The position numbers and the translations under genes are program-made. DNA of 64,000 bases from an uncultured Elusimicrobiales bacterium (GTDB taxonomy: Bacteria > Elusimicrobiota > Elusimicrobia > Elusimicrobiales > Elusimicrobiaceae): contig CALUXE010000004.1 of assembly GCA_944324675.1 (NCBI GenBank), forward strand, positions 1 to 64,000. The letters are read 5' to 3'. Under the pieces are notes generated by a model. That model did not search any database. It was given only the letters and a program-made list of their open reading frames with translations, and was not told the origin of the DNA. Below are positions 43,237 through 52,651 of the stretch, one piece after another; within the stretch, counting starts at the first letter, position 1; every line of letters starts with the position of its first letter.

Positions 43237-44025
43237 ATGCGTAAATACGGACAGCACTTTTTGGTAAATAAAGGAATAATAGATAAAATAGCCGATACGG
43301 TTATAGACAATATGGAAGGCTCTTTGACGGAAATAGGCCCCGGCAAAGGGGCGATAACGCAGGCTCTGCTTGAGCGCGGCGTCAATGATTTTACTTTGGT
43401 GGAAATAGACCCGGAAATGGTAACCTACCTAAAGGAGAATTTGCCCTCTTACGCGCAAGTGTGTATAAAAAACAATGATTTTTTAAAGGACGATCTTTCC
43501 TGGCTGCCTGATGGCCCCGTCACTTTTGTCAGCAATTTGCCGTATATAGACGCGGCCGATATTCTGCTTAAAGTATTGGCTTTGCCCAATTTTCAGGCGG
43601 CCGTTTTTATGTTCCAGCGCGAGCAGGCCCAACGCTTAAGCGCGAAAGTCGAAAGCAAGCATTACGGCCCTTTGTCGGTGATATTTCAGGCTTCAGCCTC
43701 GTGCAGGAGTGTTTGCAGGGTGAGCCCGGGCAGTTTTAACCCTCCGCCGAAAGTGGACAGCGAAGTGCTTTTGATAAAGCCCGAAGGCCAAATAACTTTC
43801 AAAAACCAAAAGCATAAAGAAGATTTTACCGTTTTGGTAAAAGCGGTATTTGCCTACCGAAGGAAAACAGTTTTAAATGCCTTGTGCGAGGTATATAAAA
43901 AAGATAAGGAACTGCTTGCCAAAACCCTGCAGAAAGCGGGCGTAAAGATATCTGCCCGCGCGGAGGAACTTACCCCGCGCAAATATGCCGATTTGGCCTC
44001 CGCGCTTGACGGCGTCATCTTTTAG
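43237..44025 (+). CDS. rsmA: 16S rRNA dimethyladenosine transferase RsmA (KsgA)
   Basis: RsmA dimethylates two adjacent adenines in helix 45 of 16S rRNA late in 30S assembly. The 262-aa protein shows GQHFLVNKGIIDKIA at the N-terminus, the SAM motif TEIGPGKGAITQALL and the catalytic motif SNLPY (NLPY, residues about 98-101). A KTVLNAL-type C-terminal region follows. Size and motifs are normal. Its 3' end overlaps that of the convergent serC by 11 bases. Confidence 0.95.
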   Translation: MRKYGQHFLVNKGIIDKIADTVIDNMEGSLTEIGPGKGAITQALLERGVNDFTLVEIDPEMVTYLKENLPSYAQVCIKNNDFLKDDLSWLPDGPVTFVSNLPYIDAADILLKVLALPNFQAAVFMFQREQAQRLSAKVESKHYGPLSVIFQASASCRSVCRVSPGSFNPPPKVDSEVLLIKPEGQITFKNQKHKEDFTVLVKAVFAYRRKTVLNALCEVYKKDKELLAKTLQKAGVKISARAEELTPRKYADLASALDGVIF

Positions 44026-45169
44026 ATTTTTTAAGTTCTTTATAGATAAAATCCAGAGTCAGGCAGAGTTTCTCAAACTGCCCGATTCCTTTTGTATCTA
44101 CGAAGGGGAAGCACCCTATCCTTAAAGAATTCTCTTTTATTGAGGAATATTTTTCTATCCCGTCAATCAGGTTGGTTTTTTTTGTCTGCGCCAGCGCGCG
44201 GTTGATTTGTTCGTCTTTGATGTCCTTATCGGTAATTTCAAGCGTAAGAGTTGTGTAAGAACGATATTTCGCGTCTTTTATAAGCGGCTCAAGCCAGGTG
44301 CTTTTTTTGACATAGTTTAAAATGGCGGCGGCATGCGCTTTGGATAGCTTTTGCATATTCTTTATTCCGCCGAGCTTCAGCATAAATTCGCACGCTTGGG
44401 CTATGGCCCATATCGTAGTATTGCAAGGAGTATTGAAAGGCTGATATGCTTGCGCTTTTTTTACGGCGTGCGCGAGATTTAAGAAATACGGGATATTGCC
44501 GTCGTTTTCTTTGGATAAAGCCCTTTCCGCGGCCTTGGGGCTTAGGAATATTACGCAGGTGCCGCCCGGCGCGCCGAAGGCTTTTTGCGCGCCGAACAAC
44601 ATTATGTCAAAGCATTTGGGCAGAACTCTTGCGCCCGCGCAGGAAGTGGCGTCCCAAGCGATAAGGGTATTTTTGCCTTTATCTTTATAAATTGATTCCA
44701 GCAAAGAATCGGGCAGTGCTATGCCGTTTGAAGTTTCGTTCGGGGTAAGCAGAAGCAAAGAAGCTTTAGTATCAAGACGCTTTGCCGAGGACGGATTTTT
44801 ATAATCAAAATCCACGAATTCTTTTTTTACTTTTGGTGGAAGGCTGCGGCATATTTTCTCGTTCCACAGTGTGGAAAAAGCTCCGAAGCTAAGCCCTGAT
44901 ATATGTCCGTCGTTTAAAGTCCAAACGACGGCATCCATCGCCGCCGTAGCGCCGCCTGGGAAAAATACGACCAAATAATCCTGCGGCAAATTAAATAATT
45001 TCCTTAGGTTTACGGCTGTTTTTTTGTAAAGGTTTTCCGTTATGAATGGGGTGCGGTGCCTTCTTTCGAACATAGTCTCGCTTAGAGGCGTTTCGCGCAC
45101 GGCTTCAAGCCCTTGCGCGGGCCCCGCCGCGAAAGTGGAGGAAGGCAAAATCCTTTTGGGTATCTTCAT
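44015..45169 (-). CDS. serC: phosphoserine aminotransferase-like class V aminotransferase
   Basis: This 384-aa PLP enzyme has the N-terminal FAAGPAQG (substrate phosphate-contacting GP), FFPGGATAAMDAV, WDATSC (Asp to PLP nitrogen) and GAQKAFGAPGG with the Schiff-base lysine. RRHRTPFI sits where SerC has its SHRS-type loop. SerC makes phosphoserine from 3-phosphohydroxypyruvate. The family assignment is firm, but some close class V relatives use other substrates. It is one base from ftcD on the same strand, so the two form an operon. Confidence 0.85.
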   Translation of the reverse strand: MKIPKRILPSSTFAAGPAQGLEAVRETPLSETMFERRHRTPFITENLYKKTAVNLRKLFNLPQDYLVVFFPGGATAAMDAVVWTLNDGHISGLSFGAFSTLWNEKICRSLPPKVKKEFVDFDYKNPSSAKRLDTKASLLLLTPNETSNGIALPDSLLESIYKDKGKNTLIAWDATSCAGARVLPKCFDIMLFGAQKAFGAPGGTCVIFLSPKAAERALSKENDGNIPYFLNLAHAVKKAQAYQPFNTPCNTTIWAIAQACEFMLKLGGIKNMQKLSKAHAAAILNYVKKSTWLEPLIKDAKYRSYTTLTLEITDKDIKDEQINRALAQTKKTNLIDGIEKYSSIKENSLRIGCFPFVDTKGIGQFEKLCLTLDFIYKELKKSKR

Positions 45170-45170
45170 A

Positions 45171-46175
45171 TTAAGAATTCATTGATTTAAGTTTAAATTC
45201 CAATATGCGTTCATTCATATTGAAGGGCGATATTTCGTTAAGACCCAGGTTTTCCACCGCTTCGTTTATTACGTCTTTCATCGGCATGCCGAGCGTTATT
45301 TTGCCCTTCTTGTTTAAATAGAACTTGGCCGTATCGAGCATAAGATCTTTGGGGACAAGCCCTATAATCTCGCTGCCCGTAACTTTTACGCCGCGCTTTT
45401 TGGCTTCCGCCACGCAGGTTTCGTAGACGACATACAGCGGGGTTCTTTTATAGTCTTCCAAATTCATTGATACTTGGCATTTGCCGTATTCTTCTATATA
45501 CCACCCTATCGCTTTTACGGCTTTTAGTATCCCCATGCCGCTGTGGTTTTTGCCGCTTTCCCTGATGACGGCGGCGATCTCTTTGGCTATATTGACTTCT
45601 TTTGTGTCAAGATTGACATTATAGGCTATAAGGCAGTTCCTGGCGCCGATGCATATCGCGCCGGATTTTTTTACTACTGCGTCGTAGGTGTCGGTGCCGA
45701 AGTCCGGCGGCGTATTTTGCAGTTTTATGGCCAAGTGTTCGTATTCGCCGCTGCGGATATAGGACAAATCTTTCCTGGCCAAACTGCTGGCGGCGTATCC
45801 GTAGAGGTATACCGGTATACCCAGTTCTCCGCCGACTTGCTCGCCTAGTTCCCGCGCTATTTCCACGCAGTCCTGAATATCGGCTTTGGCTATCGGTATA
45901 AAAGGGCAGACGTCCACGCAGCCCAGACGCATATGCTTGCCGTGGTGATTGGACATATCGATAAGTTCATAGCTTTTCTTTATGCAGGTAAAGGCGGCCT
46001 TTTTAACTTCCTCGGGCGCTCCCGCGAAAGTTATTACCGTACGGTTTACGTCATATCCGCTTTCCGCACCCAAAAGCTGTATGTTGGCGCTTTTCTTTAC
46101 CGTATCTATTATCGCTTTGATTATTTTTTTGTCCCGTCCCTCGGATATGTTGGGGACGCATGCTATCGTTGACAT
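45171..46175 (-). CDS. ftcD: glutamate formimidoyltransferase
   Basis: This 334-aa protein matches the formiminotransferase N- and C-subdomains: the CVPNISEGRD start, GYDVNRTVITFAG, NHHGKHMRLGCVDVCPF with the catalytic His region, and PDFG. The cyclodeaminase domain of the animal fusion is absent. It transfers the formimino group of formiminoglutamate to tetrahydrofolate in histidine degradation or feeds one-carbon pools. AGAGG precedes the ATG and a TATAAT lies about 30 bases upstream on the minus strand. Confidence 0.92.
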   Translation of the reverse strand: MSTIACVPNISEGRDKKIIKAIIDTVKKSANIQLLGAESGYDVNRTVITFAGAPEEVKKAAFTCIKKSYELIDMSNHHGKHMRLGCVDVCPFIPIAKADIQDCVEIARELGEQVGGELGIPVYLYGYAASSLARKDLSYIRSGEYEHLAIKLQNTPPDFGTDTYDAVVKKSGAICIGARNCLIAYNVNLDTKEVNIAKEIAAVIRESGKNHSGMGILKAVKAIGWYIEEYGKCQVSMNLEDYKRTPLYVVYETCVAEAKKRGVKVTGSEIIGLVPKDLMLDTAKFYLNKKGKITLGMPMKDVINEAVENLGLNEISPFNMNERILEFKLKSMNS

Positions 46176-46268
46176 CTTTATACCTCTTTAAATATCTTAA
46201 TCCATAAATTATATATAATTTGGAGTTTTTGCAGAATAAGGCCCCTCAATCGATAAAAGAGTTATATT

Positions 46269-47138
46269 TTATTCTTTTACAATCCAAAAACCGCTTTCTC
46301 GGCCTCTGGGGTGGCAGGGCGCAAAGACGTTTTGCAATGATTCTGGGTGGTACTTTCTTAAATAGGCACTTGGGAAAACGGGTTTATAGCCGCCGCCGTT
46401 AAGAAGTATTGCGAGGCAGGCCTGCTCGTTGAAGGACCACCAATCCCAATCCTCGTCATGGGGATAGGCGTCGGGCAGAAAAATATCGTGGAAATGTATG
46501 TATACGCCTTTAGGCAAAGCGGGCAGTACTTGCAGGAAAATAGTTTCCAGATCGGTGCCGGGCATAAACAAGTGGGAGGCGTCTATAAATAGGATATCGT
46601 TTCGCTTCAAATCGCAGAGCAGAGAAAGAGGCACTTTATCCAAAGTGCAGTTAAAAAATTTTGAGCATAGTTTCGCCTCGCCGTGCAATTCCTTGGGGTT
46701 GACGGAATAAATTAAAGTGGAAAGATTTTCGTCTTTGACGGCCTGCGCCAGAAAGCGGGTGGAAAAGCCGGTGCCTACTTCCACTATCTTGGCAGGTTTT
46801 AACATCCGCGTTAAAACGTAAGCCGCGGCGCCGTCTATGCCGCAGAACCAGTCCTGATTAAAGCGCGGCGCCAGCGGCGTCAGCTTGGAGCTCTTTTTAA
46901 AAGTTTGCAGAACATTGTTGTATTTTTCCATTTCCGAGCATAATTTTTTAAACTCTTTAAGATTTGCGTCCAGCAAGCTTTTTATATTTTTTAAAGGATA
47001 TAAATCTTTTTTAGAGCAATCGTCGTTTGCGTAGGGATAGGGAATATAATAGCCGTATTTTTTGCCCGGCAGACCAAGCCGCTTTAAGACGGTGGAAAAC
47101 CCTTGAAGGCAGCGTTTTATAAGTTTTGTTTTTTTCAT
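46269..47138 (-). CDS. class I SAM-dependent methyltransferase, substrate unknown
   Basis: This 289-aa protein has a basic N-terminus. The SAM motif I IVEVGTGFSTRFLAQ lies near residue 130, an ILFIDASHLF strand follows, and then a GVYIHFHDIFLP segment. This is the catechol-O-methyltransferase-like architecture seen in Methyltransf_24 proteins, often linked to surface-glycan or small-molecule methylation. I chose the ATG at 47138 (MKKTKLIKRC); the reading frame also offers a TTG seven codons upstream. It is oriented with ftcD but 93 bases away. Confidence 0.78.
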   Translation of the reverse strand: MKKTKLIKRCLQGFSTVLKRLGLPGKKYGYYIPYPYANDDCSKKDLYPLKNIKSLLDANLKEFKKLCSEMEKYNNVLQTFKKSSKLTPLAPRFNQDWFCGIDGAAAYVLTRMLKPAKIVEVGTGFSTRFLAQAVKDENLSTLIYSVNPKELHGEAKLCSKFFNCTLDKVPLSLLCDLKRNDILFIDASHLFMPGTDLETIFLQVLPALPKGVYIHFHDIFLPDAYPHDEDWDWWSFNEQACLAILLNGGGYKPVFPSAYLRKYHPESLQNVFAPCHPRGRESGFWIVKE

Positions 47139-47176
47139 AATAAATCCGTAGCGGCGCAAAATAATATTATTTATTG

Positions 47177-47249
47177 TATAATTTAAGTGAGGAGAAAATC
47201 CTCTACGTCTCTTTGAGACTTAAAGTTAATTAACAAGGAAGTAAATGTA
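47177..47249 (+). promoter_or_regulatory. promoter and hairpin-containing leader of the cold-shock gene
   Basis: TATAAT at 47177-47182 is followed by an mRNA leader of about 60 bases with two small hairpins, GAGGA/TCCTC (47189-47193/47199-47203) and GTCTC/GAGAC (47207-47211/47215-47219). AAGGAAG lies before the ATG. Structured leaders are common on cold-shock mRNAs. Confidence 0.55.
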
Positions 47250-47453
47250 ATGGCAAACGGAAAAGTAAAGTGGTTTAATGATCAAAAAGGTTATGGTTTC
47301 ATAACCCCTGAAGACGGTTCAAAAGATCTTTTTGTTCACTATCAGGAAATACAAGGCGACGGTTTCAAAACCTTAGCCGAAGGTCAGGAAGTAACCTTTG
47401 AAGTCGTAGAATCCGAAAAGGGTCCTAAGGCTGTAAAAGTCTCAAAGAAATAA
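47250..47453 (+). CDS. csp: cold-shock domain protein
   Basis: This 67-aa OB-fold RNA chaperone has both RNP motifs intact: KGYGFITP (RNP1) and LFVHYQEI (RNP2; most family members have VFVHFS). The WFN and VTFEV strands are conserved. It is the usual length for bacterial CspA-family proteins. It is monocistronic between a promoter and a strong UUCG-capped terminator. It binds single-stranded RNA to melt structures. Confidence 0.96.
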   Translation: MANGKVKWFNDQKGYGFITPEDGSKDLFVHYQEIQGDGFKTLAEGQEVTFEVVESEKGPKAVKVSKK

Positions 47454-47470
47454 AACGCTTTTATGACTAA

Positions 47471-47504
47471 AACCTCAGCAGCCTTCGGTTGCTGAGGTTT
47501 TTTT
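47471..47504 (+). terminator. UUCG-capped terminator of the cold-shock gene
   Basis: AACCTCAGCA/TGCTGAGGTT (47471-47480/47490-47499) encloses C(TTCG)G at 47483-47488 and is followed by a T-run to 47504. Confidence 0.93.
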
Positions 47505-47541
47505 GCGTGATATAAAGTTTAAGATGTAAGGTGTAGTTTGT

Positions 47542-48921
47542 ATGAAAGACATATTAAAAATAGTAAAGAGTGACAAACCCGGTTCCGTAGGACTGTTGCT
47601 TAGGATAGCCGTACCTTTGATAATCACGACGTCTTCGGCCAGTATAATGCAGTTTACCGACAGGATGTTTCTTTCGTGGTATTCGGCCGACGCTTTGGCG
47701 GCGTGTCTGCCCGCGGGTTTGATTTCTTTTTCCATGGTATCCTTTTTTATGGGTACCTGCGGTTATACCAGCGTATTCGTGGCCAATTATTATGGCCAGC
47801 GCCGTTACGCCCGCTTGAGCGTGGCTCTGTGGCAAGGCGTATTGGTGGGTGCTTTTTTTGGTTTGGTTATTGCGGCTTTGGTGCCGCTGGGCCTGTTTTT
47901 TATAGATTTATCTTCGCATGCGCCGGAAGTTAAAGAATTGGAAAAACAATACTTTACTATACTTACGCTCTTTGGCGGATTTACAATTGTGAACAATGCT
48001 TTAGCGGGGTTTTTCAGCGGGCAGGGCAAGACGGGCATTACTATGTTGGTCAACTTGGCTGGCAATGTGCTTAATATAGGTTTGTCTTACGCAATGATAT
48101 TCGGCAAATGGGGCTTTCCTCAGATGGGTATAAAAGGGGCGGCATGGTCCACCGTAATAAGCGGAGCAAGCGTGACTTTAATATTTTTTGCCATTATTTT
48201 TAATCCCAAAATAAACAATAAATTTAAACTGGGCAGGCTGTTCGGTTTTAACAAGCAGGCGGCGTGGCGGCTTATCAAGTACGGAATGCCGAACGGATTT
48301 GGGTTCTTTATGGATATATTTTCCTTTTCGGTATTTGCGTTTTTTGTGGGGAATATAGATAAAATATCCTTAGCCGCGAGCAATATAGTAATGACTCTTC
48401 AGTCCATAGTGTTTATGCCGCTTATGGGCTTGGCGATAGCGACGCAAATACTTATGGGGCAATATGTTGGGCGCAAACAGCCGGACTTGGGCGTAAAGAC
48501 GACGCTTACCGCCCTTAAAACTGGTGCTTTTTACGTAATATGCATAACGGCGGGTTTTTATTTCTTTCCGCATTTCTTTACGGGTTTTTTTGAGGGGAAT
48601 GTCTTGACGGAAGATATGGTTCTTATTCAAAAACAGACTGTCCCTCTTTTGCACCTTTTGTGTCTATTTACCTGGGGCGATTTGACTTATCTGTGCTTTG
48701 GTGACGCTATAAGGGGTGCCGGCGATACCAAATTTCATATGAAAGCTATGATATGCTGTGCGGCTATGCTGGTTCTGGGCAGTTGGTTTATCGTAGGTGT
48801 TATGGGTATGGGTATAGTTGCGGCGTGGAGTTGGATAACGTCTTATGCCTGGCTGACGGGTATAATTATGGGGTGGCGGTTTTTCAGCGGCAGATGGCGC
48901 AATATAGACATTACCAAATAA
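47542..48921 (+). CDS. MATE-family efflux transporter
   Basis: This 459-aa protein has twelve predicted transmembrane helices. The N-terminal PLIITTSSASIMQFTDRMFLSW motif and the pseudo-repeat in the second half (FMPLMGLAIATQILMGQYVG) are characteristic of NorM/DinF MATE transporters. These export cationic drugs or metabolites against Na+ or H+. The substrate cannot be predicted. It stands alone between two terminators. Confidence 0.9.
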   Translation: MKDILKIVKSDKPGSVGLLLRIAVPLIITTSSASIMQFTDRMFLSWYSADALAACLPAGLISFSMVSFFMGTCGYTSVFVANYYGQRRYARLSVALWQGVLVGAFFGLVIAALVPLGLFFIDLSSHAPEVKELEKQYFTILTLFGGFTIVNNALAGFFSGQGKTGITMLVNLAGNVLNIGLSYAMIFGKWGFPQMGIKGAAWSTVISGASVTLIFFAIIFNPKINNKFKLGRLFGFNKQAAWRLIKYGMPNGFGFFMDIFSFSVFAFFVGNIDKISLAASNIVMTLQSIVFMPLMGLAIATQILMGQYVGRKQPDLGVKTTLTALKTGAFYVICITAGFYFFPHFFTGFFEGNVLTEDMVLIQKQTVPLLHLLCLFTWGDLTYLCFGDAIRGAGDTKFHMKAMICCAAMLVLGSWFIVGVMGMGIVAAWSWITSYAWLTGIIMGWRFFSGRWRNIDITK

Positions 48922-48938
48922 AAATATATTTAATCCAA

Positions 48939-48970
48939 AAAATAACCCGCCATTTTGGGCGGGTTATTTT
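48939..48970. terminator. bidirectional terminator between MATE gene and bioY
   Basis: A perfect 13-bp stem (48939-48951 with 48958-48970) with A-rich and T-rich arms serves both convergent genes. Confidence 0.92.
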
Positions 48971-48988
48971 ATTCCGTAAAAATTATTT

Positions 48989-49495
48989 TTACCAACGTTT
49001 TACTTTTTTTGTTATATATGTAGCCAAACATACTTTGAACAAACCGCCCATCAGGAAGGGGACGAAACCCAAAGCGAAAGCATGCTCTATAAACAAAGAG
49101 AGCCAAAGGCTCCCCATAGTAAGCACCAAAAGCTCGCCCGCGGTAAAAGCCAAGAAAGCGGTAAAAACATTTTTGACTATTTTAGCTTCAAACAGATAGC
49201 CTACAAGGTAGGCGGCAACGGCAAAGCCCAGTAAATAACCAGCGGTAAACATCCCGACGTTAAGAACGGGCAGCCCCATTACGCCCAGCGCTATATAGGT
49301 TATTACGGAGAGCGCGCCTTTTTTGCCCAAAGCCGCGCCGACAAGCATACAGGCCAAAGTCTGCAGCGTTACGGGCACGGGGGTAAAAGGCAGGAATAAA
49401 GCTATTTTCGCCAACAAAGCTATAAATAAGGCCCCGCCTATAATGGCGGAGATTTCCTTAGAAATTATATTTTTGATCGTCTTTACAAGTTCCAT
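48989..49495 (-). CDS. bioY: biotin transporter substrate-binding protein BioY
   Basis: This 168-aa membrane protein has six hydrophobic segments. The diagnostic FTPVPVTLQTLACMLVGAALGKKGALS segment is followed by YIALGVMGLPV and a glycine-rich FTAGYLLGF. BioY is the S component of energy-coupling-factor biotin uptake. The A and T components are not encoded nearby, so it would share an ECF module or work alone. AAGAGG precedes the ATG. A TATAAT on the minus strand lies in the divergent spacer with the 49550 gene. Confidence 0.94.
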   Translation of the reverse strand: MELVKTIKNIISKEISAIIGGALFIALLAKIALFLPFTPVPVTLQTLACMLVGAALGKKGALSVITYIALGVMGLPVLNVGMFTAGYLLGFAVAAYLVGYLFEAKIVKNVFTAFLAFTAGELLVLTMGSLWLSLFIEHAFALGFVPFLMGGLFKVCLATYITKKVKRW

Positions 49496-49549
49496 TTTCG
49501 TTTTCCTCTTGCTAAATGCTCTTTAGTATATTATATAATAAATATAAAT

Positions 49550-51112
49550 ATGAAGACCAGGCGCATTTTTAAATCAATTATTTATGCGGCGTTGTTGCTT
49601 GGCTTGTCTCCGCTGGGCGGGAAAGCCGCCTTGTTTTCCGCGCCCGATAAGGCGTTTACGATAGATTTGCCTGCTGGGTGGAAAACCTCCGCCAAGGAAG
49701 GCGCGGTGGTATACGCGCAGCGCGGAAAGGCAAGTTTCAGGATAGACTCGCTTGAAAAATGCGCCGACGTCAAGTGCCTTGAAGACGCGATAAACAAAGA
49801 TATCGCGGCCACTAAAAAGAAGAAATATAAAATAATCGTCAATACCTATACGGGCGAGACCATAAAAAAGACAGAATTTTCCACTTCCGATCCTTTGCTT
49901 TCTTTTAATTTTACGGGTAACGGGTCAGAGTTTACGCACGGATATTTTTTGGCGGATTCCCAAGGATATAAAGTGGAAATAAAAGGTTTGCCGTATGTGG
50001 AAGCCGATTTGATACTTTCTTTTATTTCACCCGCGCCCAAACCCGTGGCACTTGCGGGCGCCGACACCGCCGCCGAACTTACGGATTTGCAGATGGGCGA
50101 TATATCGATAGACGAACAACCGATAGTAGATGAGGATATGTCAGCGCTGTTAAATGATGAATCGTTGGAGGAAGCGCCTAAAGACTTAAAGCCTACGCCC
50201 AAACTGCAGGCTGGCGAGGCGAAGGTCAAATTCAGCCTGAATACCGGCGGTTGGCCTGGGGTATTGCTTGTCGCGGTAATGCTCTACCTTTTGCTTTTGA
50301 CATGCGTTGTCGCCCTTAGATTATTTTTCCCCGCAAAATCGATACGTCTGCATTCCAATCCCCGGTCTTCCTATCCCATCAGGGGGAAGCGTTTTTACGG
50401 TTCGCCCGATTTGTTTTTCAGATTTTACGACAACCAAGGCAATAATTTTATAGCTACGGCGCCCAGATGGGGCGGGATATTTACGGGCTTGGGTTTTTTG
50501 TGCGCTTTATTTTTCTTTTTGCTAAGGGTGTTTTTAATATTTATAATTACGGGCAATTATATGAATTTGCACCCCGTGGTGATAAACACGGCGCTGTCAT
50601 TGTGCTCGTTGTTTTCCGTTTTCGGAATGTTGATATTCTGCGCGGGTTTGCTGACGTCGTTTATATTCGGGGCGAAATTTTACTTTTACGGAGACAACGG
50701 CAAGCCGGCGTTCCGCTGCGTACAACAGGGGTTCTCTTTGCTTAAAGAGGAATACGCGGTCGCCGACCAAAGCAATGCCGTTATATTTCGCATAAGCAGG
50801 GATCGCTTCCGACTGAGCAGGAAATGGACGCTATATAACGGGGAAGAAATAATCGCCCTTATACAGGAATCTTCGCTGTGGCGTTCCGTTCTTCGCAAAT
50901 GTTTCGGGCATTTGAGCGGCCTTCTGCGGGCCGATTATGTTTTGCAGGGGCGGGTAGACTCTAAGGGAACGATAAAGTACGACAAAAATATTTTTTCCAG
51001 ATTGACCTGTGAGATAGACAAACCCGAAGCGATAAACAGCAAGACTTTGATAATCGCTTGCGCCGTCATAGCGATGCGCGATAGGGATAAATGGTATCCT
51101 TGGGTAAATTGA
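49550..51112 (+). CDS. membrane protein with exported N-domain, function unknown
   Basis: This 520-aa protein has a signal peptide (about 1-27) and an N-terminal domain of about 140 residues beginning FSAPDKAFTIDLPAGWK, typical of PsbP/DUF1795-like exported domains. An acidic linker and three to four transmembrane helices (about 232-258, 310-335, 350-385) follow. A C-terminal beta-rich domain with KWTLYNGEEIIALIQ and a final IIACAVIAMRDRDKW faintly recalls tubby/LURP-one-like folds; this is low confidence. A TATAAT at 49534-49539 lies ten bases before the ATG. It is followed by dacB. Confidence 0.7.
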   Translation: MKTRRIFKSIIYAALLLGLSPLGGKAALFSAPDKAFTIDLPAGWKTSAKEGAVVYAQRGKASFRIDSLEKCADVKCLEDAINKDIAATKKKKYKIIVNTYTGETIKKTEFSTSDPLLSFNFTGNGSEFTHGYFLADSQGYKVEIKGLPYVEADLILSFISPAPKPVALAGADTAAELTDLQMGDISIDEQPIVDEDMSALLNDESLEEAPKDLKPTPKLQAGEAKVKFSLNTGGWPGVLLVAVMLYLLLLTCVVALRLFFPAKSIRLHSNPRSSYPIRGKRFYGSPDLFFRFYDNQGNNFIATAPRWGGIFTGLGFLCALFFFLLRVFLIFIITGNYMNLHPVVINTALSLCSLFSVFGMLIFCAGLLTSFIFGAKFYFYGDNGKPAFRCVQQGFSLLKEEYAVADQSNAVIFRISRDRFRLSRKWTLYNGEEIIALIQESSLWRSVLRKCFGHLSGLLRADYVLQGRVDSKGTIKYDKNIFSRLTCEIDKPEAINSKTLIIACAVIAMRDRDKWYPWVN

Positions 51113-51130
51113 AACTTGAGGGGTCTCTTT

Positions 51131-52621
51131 ATGAAGTTCGCCATTTTGCTGCTAAGTTTTACCGCTCTGTCCACCTTTGCTTTTGCCGATTGCGACGGAT
51201 GCGGGGAAATTTATTCCGTTTTCGAAGATAGACCCGTTTTAAAAGACGCCCAGTTTTCCGCCTATGCGAAGTATGTCGGCGGGGAAGATATAGTAAGCAT
51301 AAATCCGACCATGCGTTTGGCGCCGGCGAGCGTTTTAAAACTTTTCACTACGGCCGCGGCCTTGGATTTGCTGGGGCCGGATTTCACTTTCGAAACCCAA
51401 ATATATTACGACGGCGAGATTAGGGGTAAAAAACTTTTGGGCGACGTATATATAAGAGGCGCGGGCGACCCAACCTTAGGTTCGCCCCGCTTGGCTTTTG
51501 TGCCGGATTTGCCCGTTTTGACGGAAAGCTGGGTAGCTCAGTTTAAAGAGGCCGGCATAAACAAAATACAAGGCAATATCTACGCCGACAACAGTATATT
51601 CAGCGGGGTTATGCTTCCGTGGCGTACCAGCTATCAAAATATAGGCAACTATTACGCCGCGCCGAGCGACGGCCTGAGCGTGAGGGATAATTCCTACGAG
51701 ATATATTTTAAGCCCGTATCGGAAGACGGAGCTCCGGCGGAAATACTTAAAACCGAGCCGGAAATGTCCGGCTTTAGCTTGCAAAGCAGGGTAAAGGGGC
51801 TGGCGTCTTTAAAGTCGGAAGATACGTTTGTCAATTTTGTCCCCGCCAGTTCGGAGGCGAGGATATTTGGGGCGATACCTCTTACCGAAAATCCCGTAAA
51901 AATATCCGCCGCTATGCCCAGCCCCGCGGCGTTTATGGCCAATTATTTGAAACATTCCCTAGAAAAGAACGACATTCAGGTTAAAGGTACGGCACTGTTA
52001 AAGGCGCCCGAAAGTTATGACGGCAAAAAATTGCTTATAAGTTATTTTTCCCCGCCGCTTAAAGACATAGTGGTCTACACAAACAAACGCAGTTTTAATT
52101 TATACGCCGATACTCTTATAAGGGTTATAAGCGCTTATAAAGACGGGGAGGGAAGCTCCGGCGAGGGCGTGCGCAAGGTAAAGGAATTTTTGGAAAGTTT
52201 GGGCTTGGATACGGCCAATTTCGACGTATTTGACGGCAGCGGCTTGGCGCGGGACAATATCATAGACTGCAAGATAATGGTGGAAATGCTGGAAAAAGTT
52301 TTGGACAAGCCTTACGGCGACGTATTTTTGAACAGCCTTCCCGTGGCCGGCGATCCAAACGATAACGGAACGATGTCTAAACGCCTTAGATACAGCAGCG
52401 CGGCGTATGAAGCTTTTGTAAAGACCGGATCTTTGGACAGGGTCCGATCGGTGGCGGGCTATACGAAAGACCATAACGGCAGGCGCATAGCGTTCTGTTC
52501 GATAGTAAACAACTATTCCGGGCGCATGCGCGAGGTGGACGAAGTGCACGACGATTTTATAGGCGGGCTTTCGGACCTCGGCCTTAACAAAAAACCGCAG
52601 GCTCGCCGCGCGGGCAAATAA
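51131..52621 (+). CDS. dacB: D-alanyl-D-alanine carboxypeptidase/endopeptidase (PBP4, family S13)
   Basis: This 496-aa protein has a signal peptide (cleavage near FAFAD). It contains the three penicillin-binding motifs: S-x-x-K in APASVLKLFTT, S-x-N in RSFNLYAD and K-T-G in FVKTGSLDRV. The order and spacing, with a large insert between the first two, match class C PBP4/DacB. It trims or cleaves peptidoglycan cross-links in the periplasm. The ATG at 51131 has GAGGGG eight bases upstream and is preferred to the TTG at 51116. Confidence 0.93.
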   Translation: MKFAILLLSFTALSTFAFADCDGCGEIYSVFEDRPVLKDAQFSAYAKYVGGEDIVSINPTMRLAPASVLKLFTTAAALDLLGPDFTFETQIYYDGEIRGKKLLGDVYIRGAGDPTLGSPRLAFVPDLPVLTESWVAQFKEAGINKIQGNIYADNSIFSGVMLPWRTSYQNIGNYYAAPSDGLSVRDNSYEIYFKPVSEDGAPAEILKTEPEMSGFSLQSRVKGLASLKSEDTFVNFVPASSEARIFGAIPLTENPVKISAAMPSPAAFMANYLKHSLEKNDIQVKGTALLKAPESYDGKKLLISYFSPPLKDIVVYTNKRSFNLYADTLIRVISAYKDGEGSSGEGVRKVKEFLESLGLDTANFDVFDGSGLARDNIIDCKIMVEMLEKVLDKPYGDVFLNSLPVAGDPNDNGTMSKRLRYSSAAYEAFVKTGSLDRVRSVAGYTKDHNGRRIAFCSIVNNYSGRMREVDEVHDDFIGGLSDLGLNKKPQARRAGK

Positions 52622-52630
52622 TGATATAAT
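52622..52630 (+). promoter_or_regulatory. extended -10 promoter of the pyrR leader
   Basis: TGATATAAT (TATAAT at 52625-52630) lies immediately after the dacB stop codon. It is followed by AAGGAGG and the leader ORF at 52652. Confidence 0.65.
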
Positions 52631-52651
52631 AAAACATTAAGGAGGCCGCTG

